Source: an uncultured bacterium
GTDB lineage: Bacteria; Actinomycetota; Coriobacteriia; Coriobacteriales; Coriobacteriaceae
NCBI GenBank assembly: GCA_905215195.1
Contig: CAJMPF010000146.1
Location: 1 to 5,005, forward strand
Length of the DNA: 5,005 nt
Direction: 5' to 3'
The notes below the pieces were generated by a model that was given only the letters and a program-made list of their open reading frames with translations, had not been told where the DNA came from and searched no databases. This document shows, in pieces, positions 5,002-5,005 of the stretch (the stretch's first letter is position 1; every line of letters begins with the position of its first letter). The translations under genes were made by a program, and so were the position numbers.

Positions 5002-5005
5002 GAAC

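Overview
This window looks like a high-GC Gram-positive bacterium, most likely a gut Coriobacteriia of the Collinsella type. That is an inference from the strongly G/C-biased third codon positions, the perfect Shine-Dalgarno sequences and the housekeeping order cysS-rlmB-rae1 (yacP). The same order, with mrnC added, is known from Bacillus subtilis. No species call can be proven from this sequence alone.

Left part (1-1885), core genome: the last 47 codons of cysteinyl-tRNA synthetase; then a 105-nt nested inverted repeat that would fold as a long RNA hairpin (151-255); then a SPOUT-type 23S rRNA 2'-O-methyltransferase (RlmB/TrmH family, 290-1204); and 3 nt later a NYN/PIN-fold ribonuclease of the YacP/Rae1 family (1208-1885). 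The three genes share a strand and a theme of tRNA charging, rRNA modification and ribosome-linked mRNA cleavage. A 15-bp stem-loop (1887-1920) closes the cluster.

Middle part (1913-3330), accessory gene pointing the other way: one protein joining an N-terminal excisionase/MerR-type helix-turn-helix to a HipA-like kinase. Its promoter region is a near-perfect 28-bp inverted repeat with a 17-bp spacer. Each arm is itself a dyad (TTCG-N6-CGAA), so the region looks like two operator sites facing each other around an extended -10 promoter. My main reading is a single-polypeptide, self-regulating relative of HipBA. The annotated start should be the internal ATG at 3253, because a longer reading frame would run through the operator.

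Right part (3331-5005): a tRNA-Thr(TGT) gene with encoded CCA and a strong intrinsic terminator, then three exact 12-bp-spaced TGTGCAA repeats, then a clearly AT-richer gene (3720-4898, minus strand) for an unrecognised protein with a C-terminal CxxC...CxxxH probable zinc site and a very basic tail. That gene has a near-consensus promoter, and an imperfect palindrome abuts its -35 box. The composition shift next to a tRNA 3' end suggests the edge of an integrated element, but no integrase or second attachment site lies within the window.
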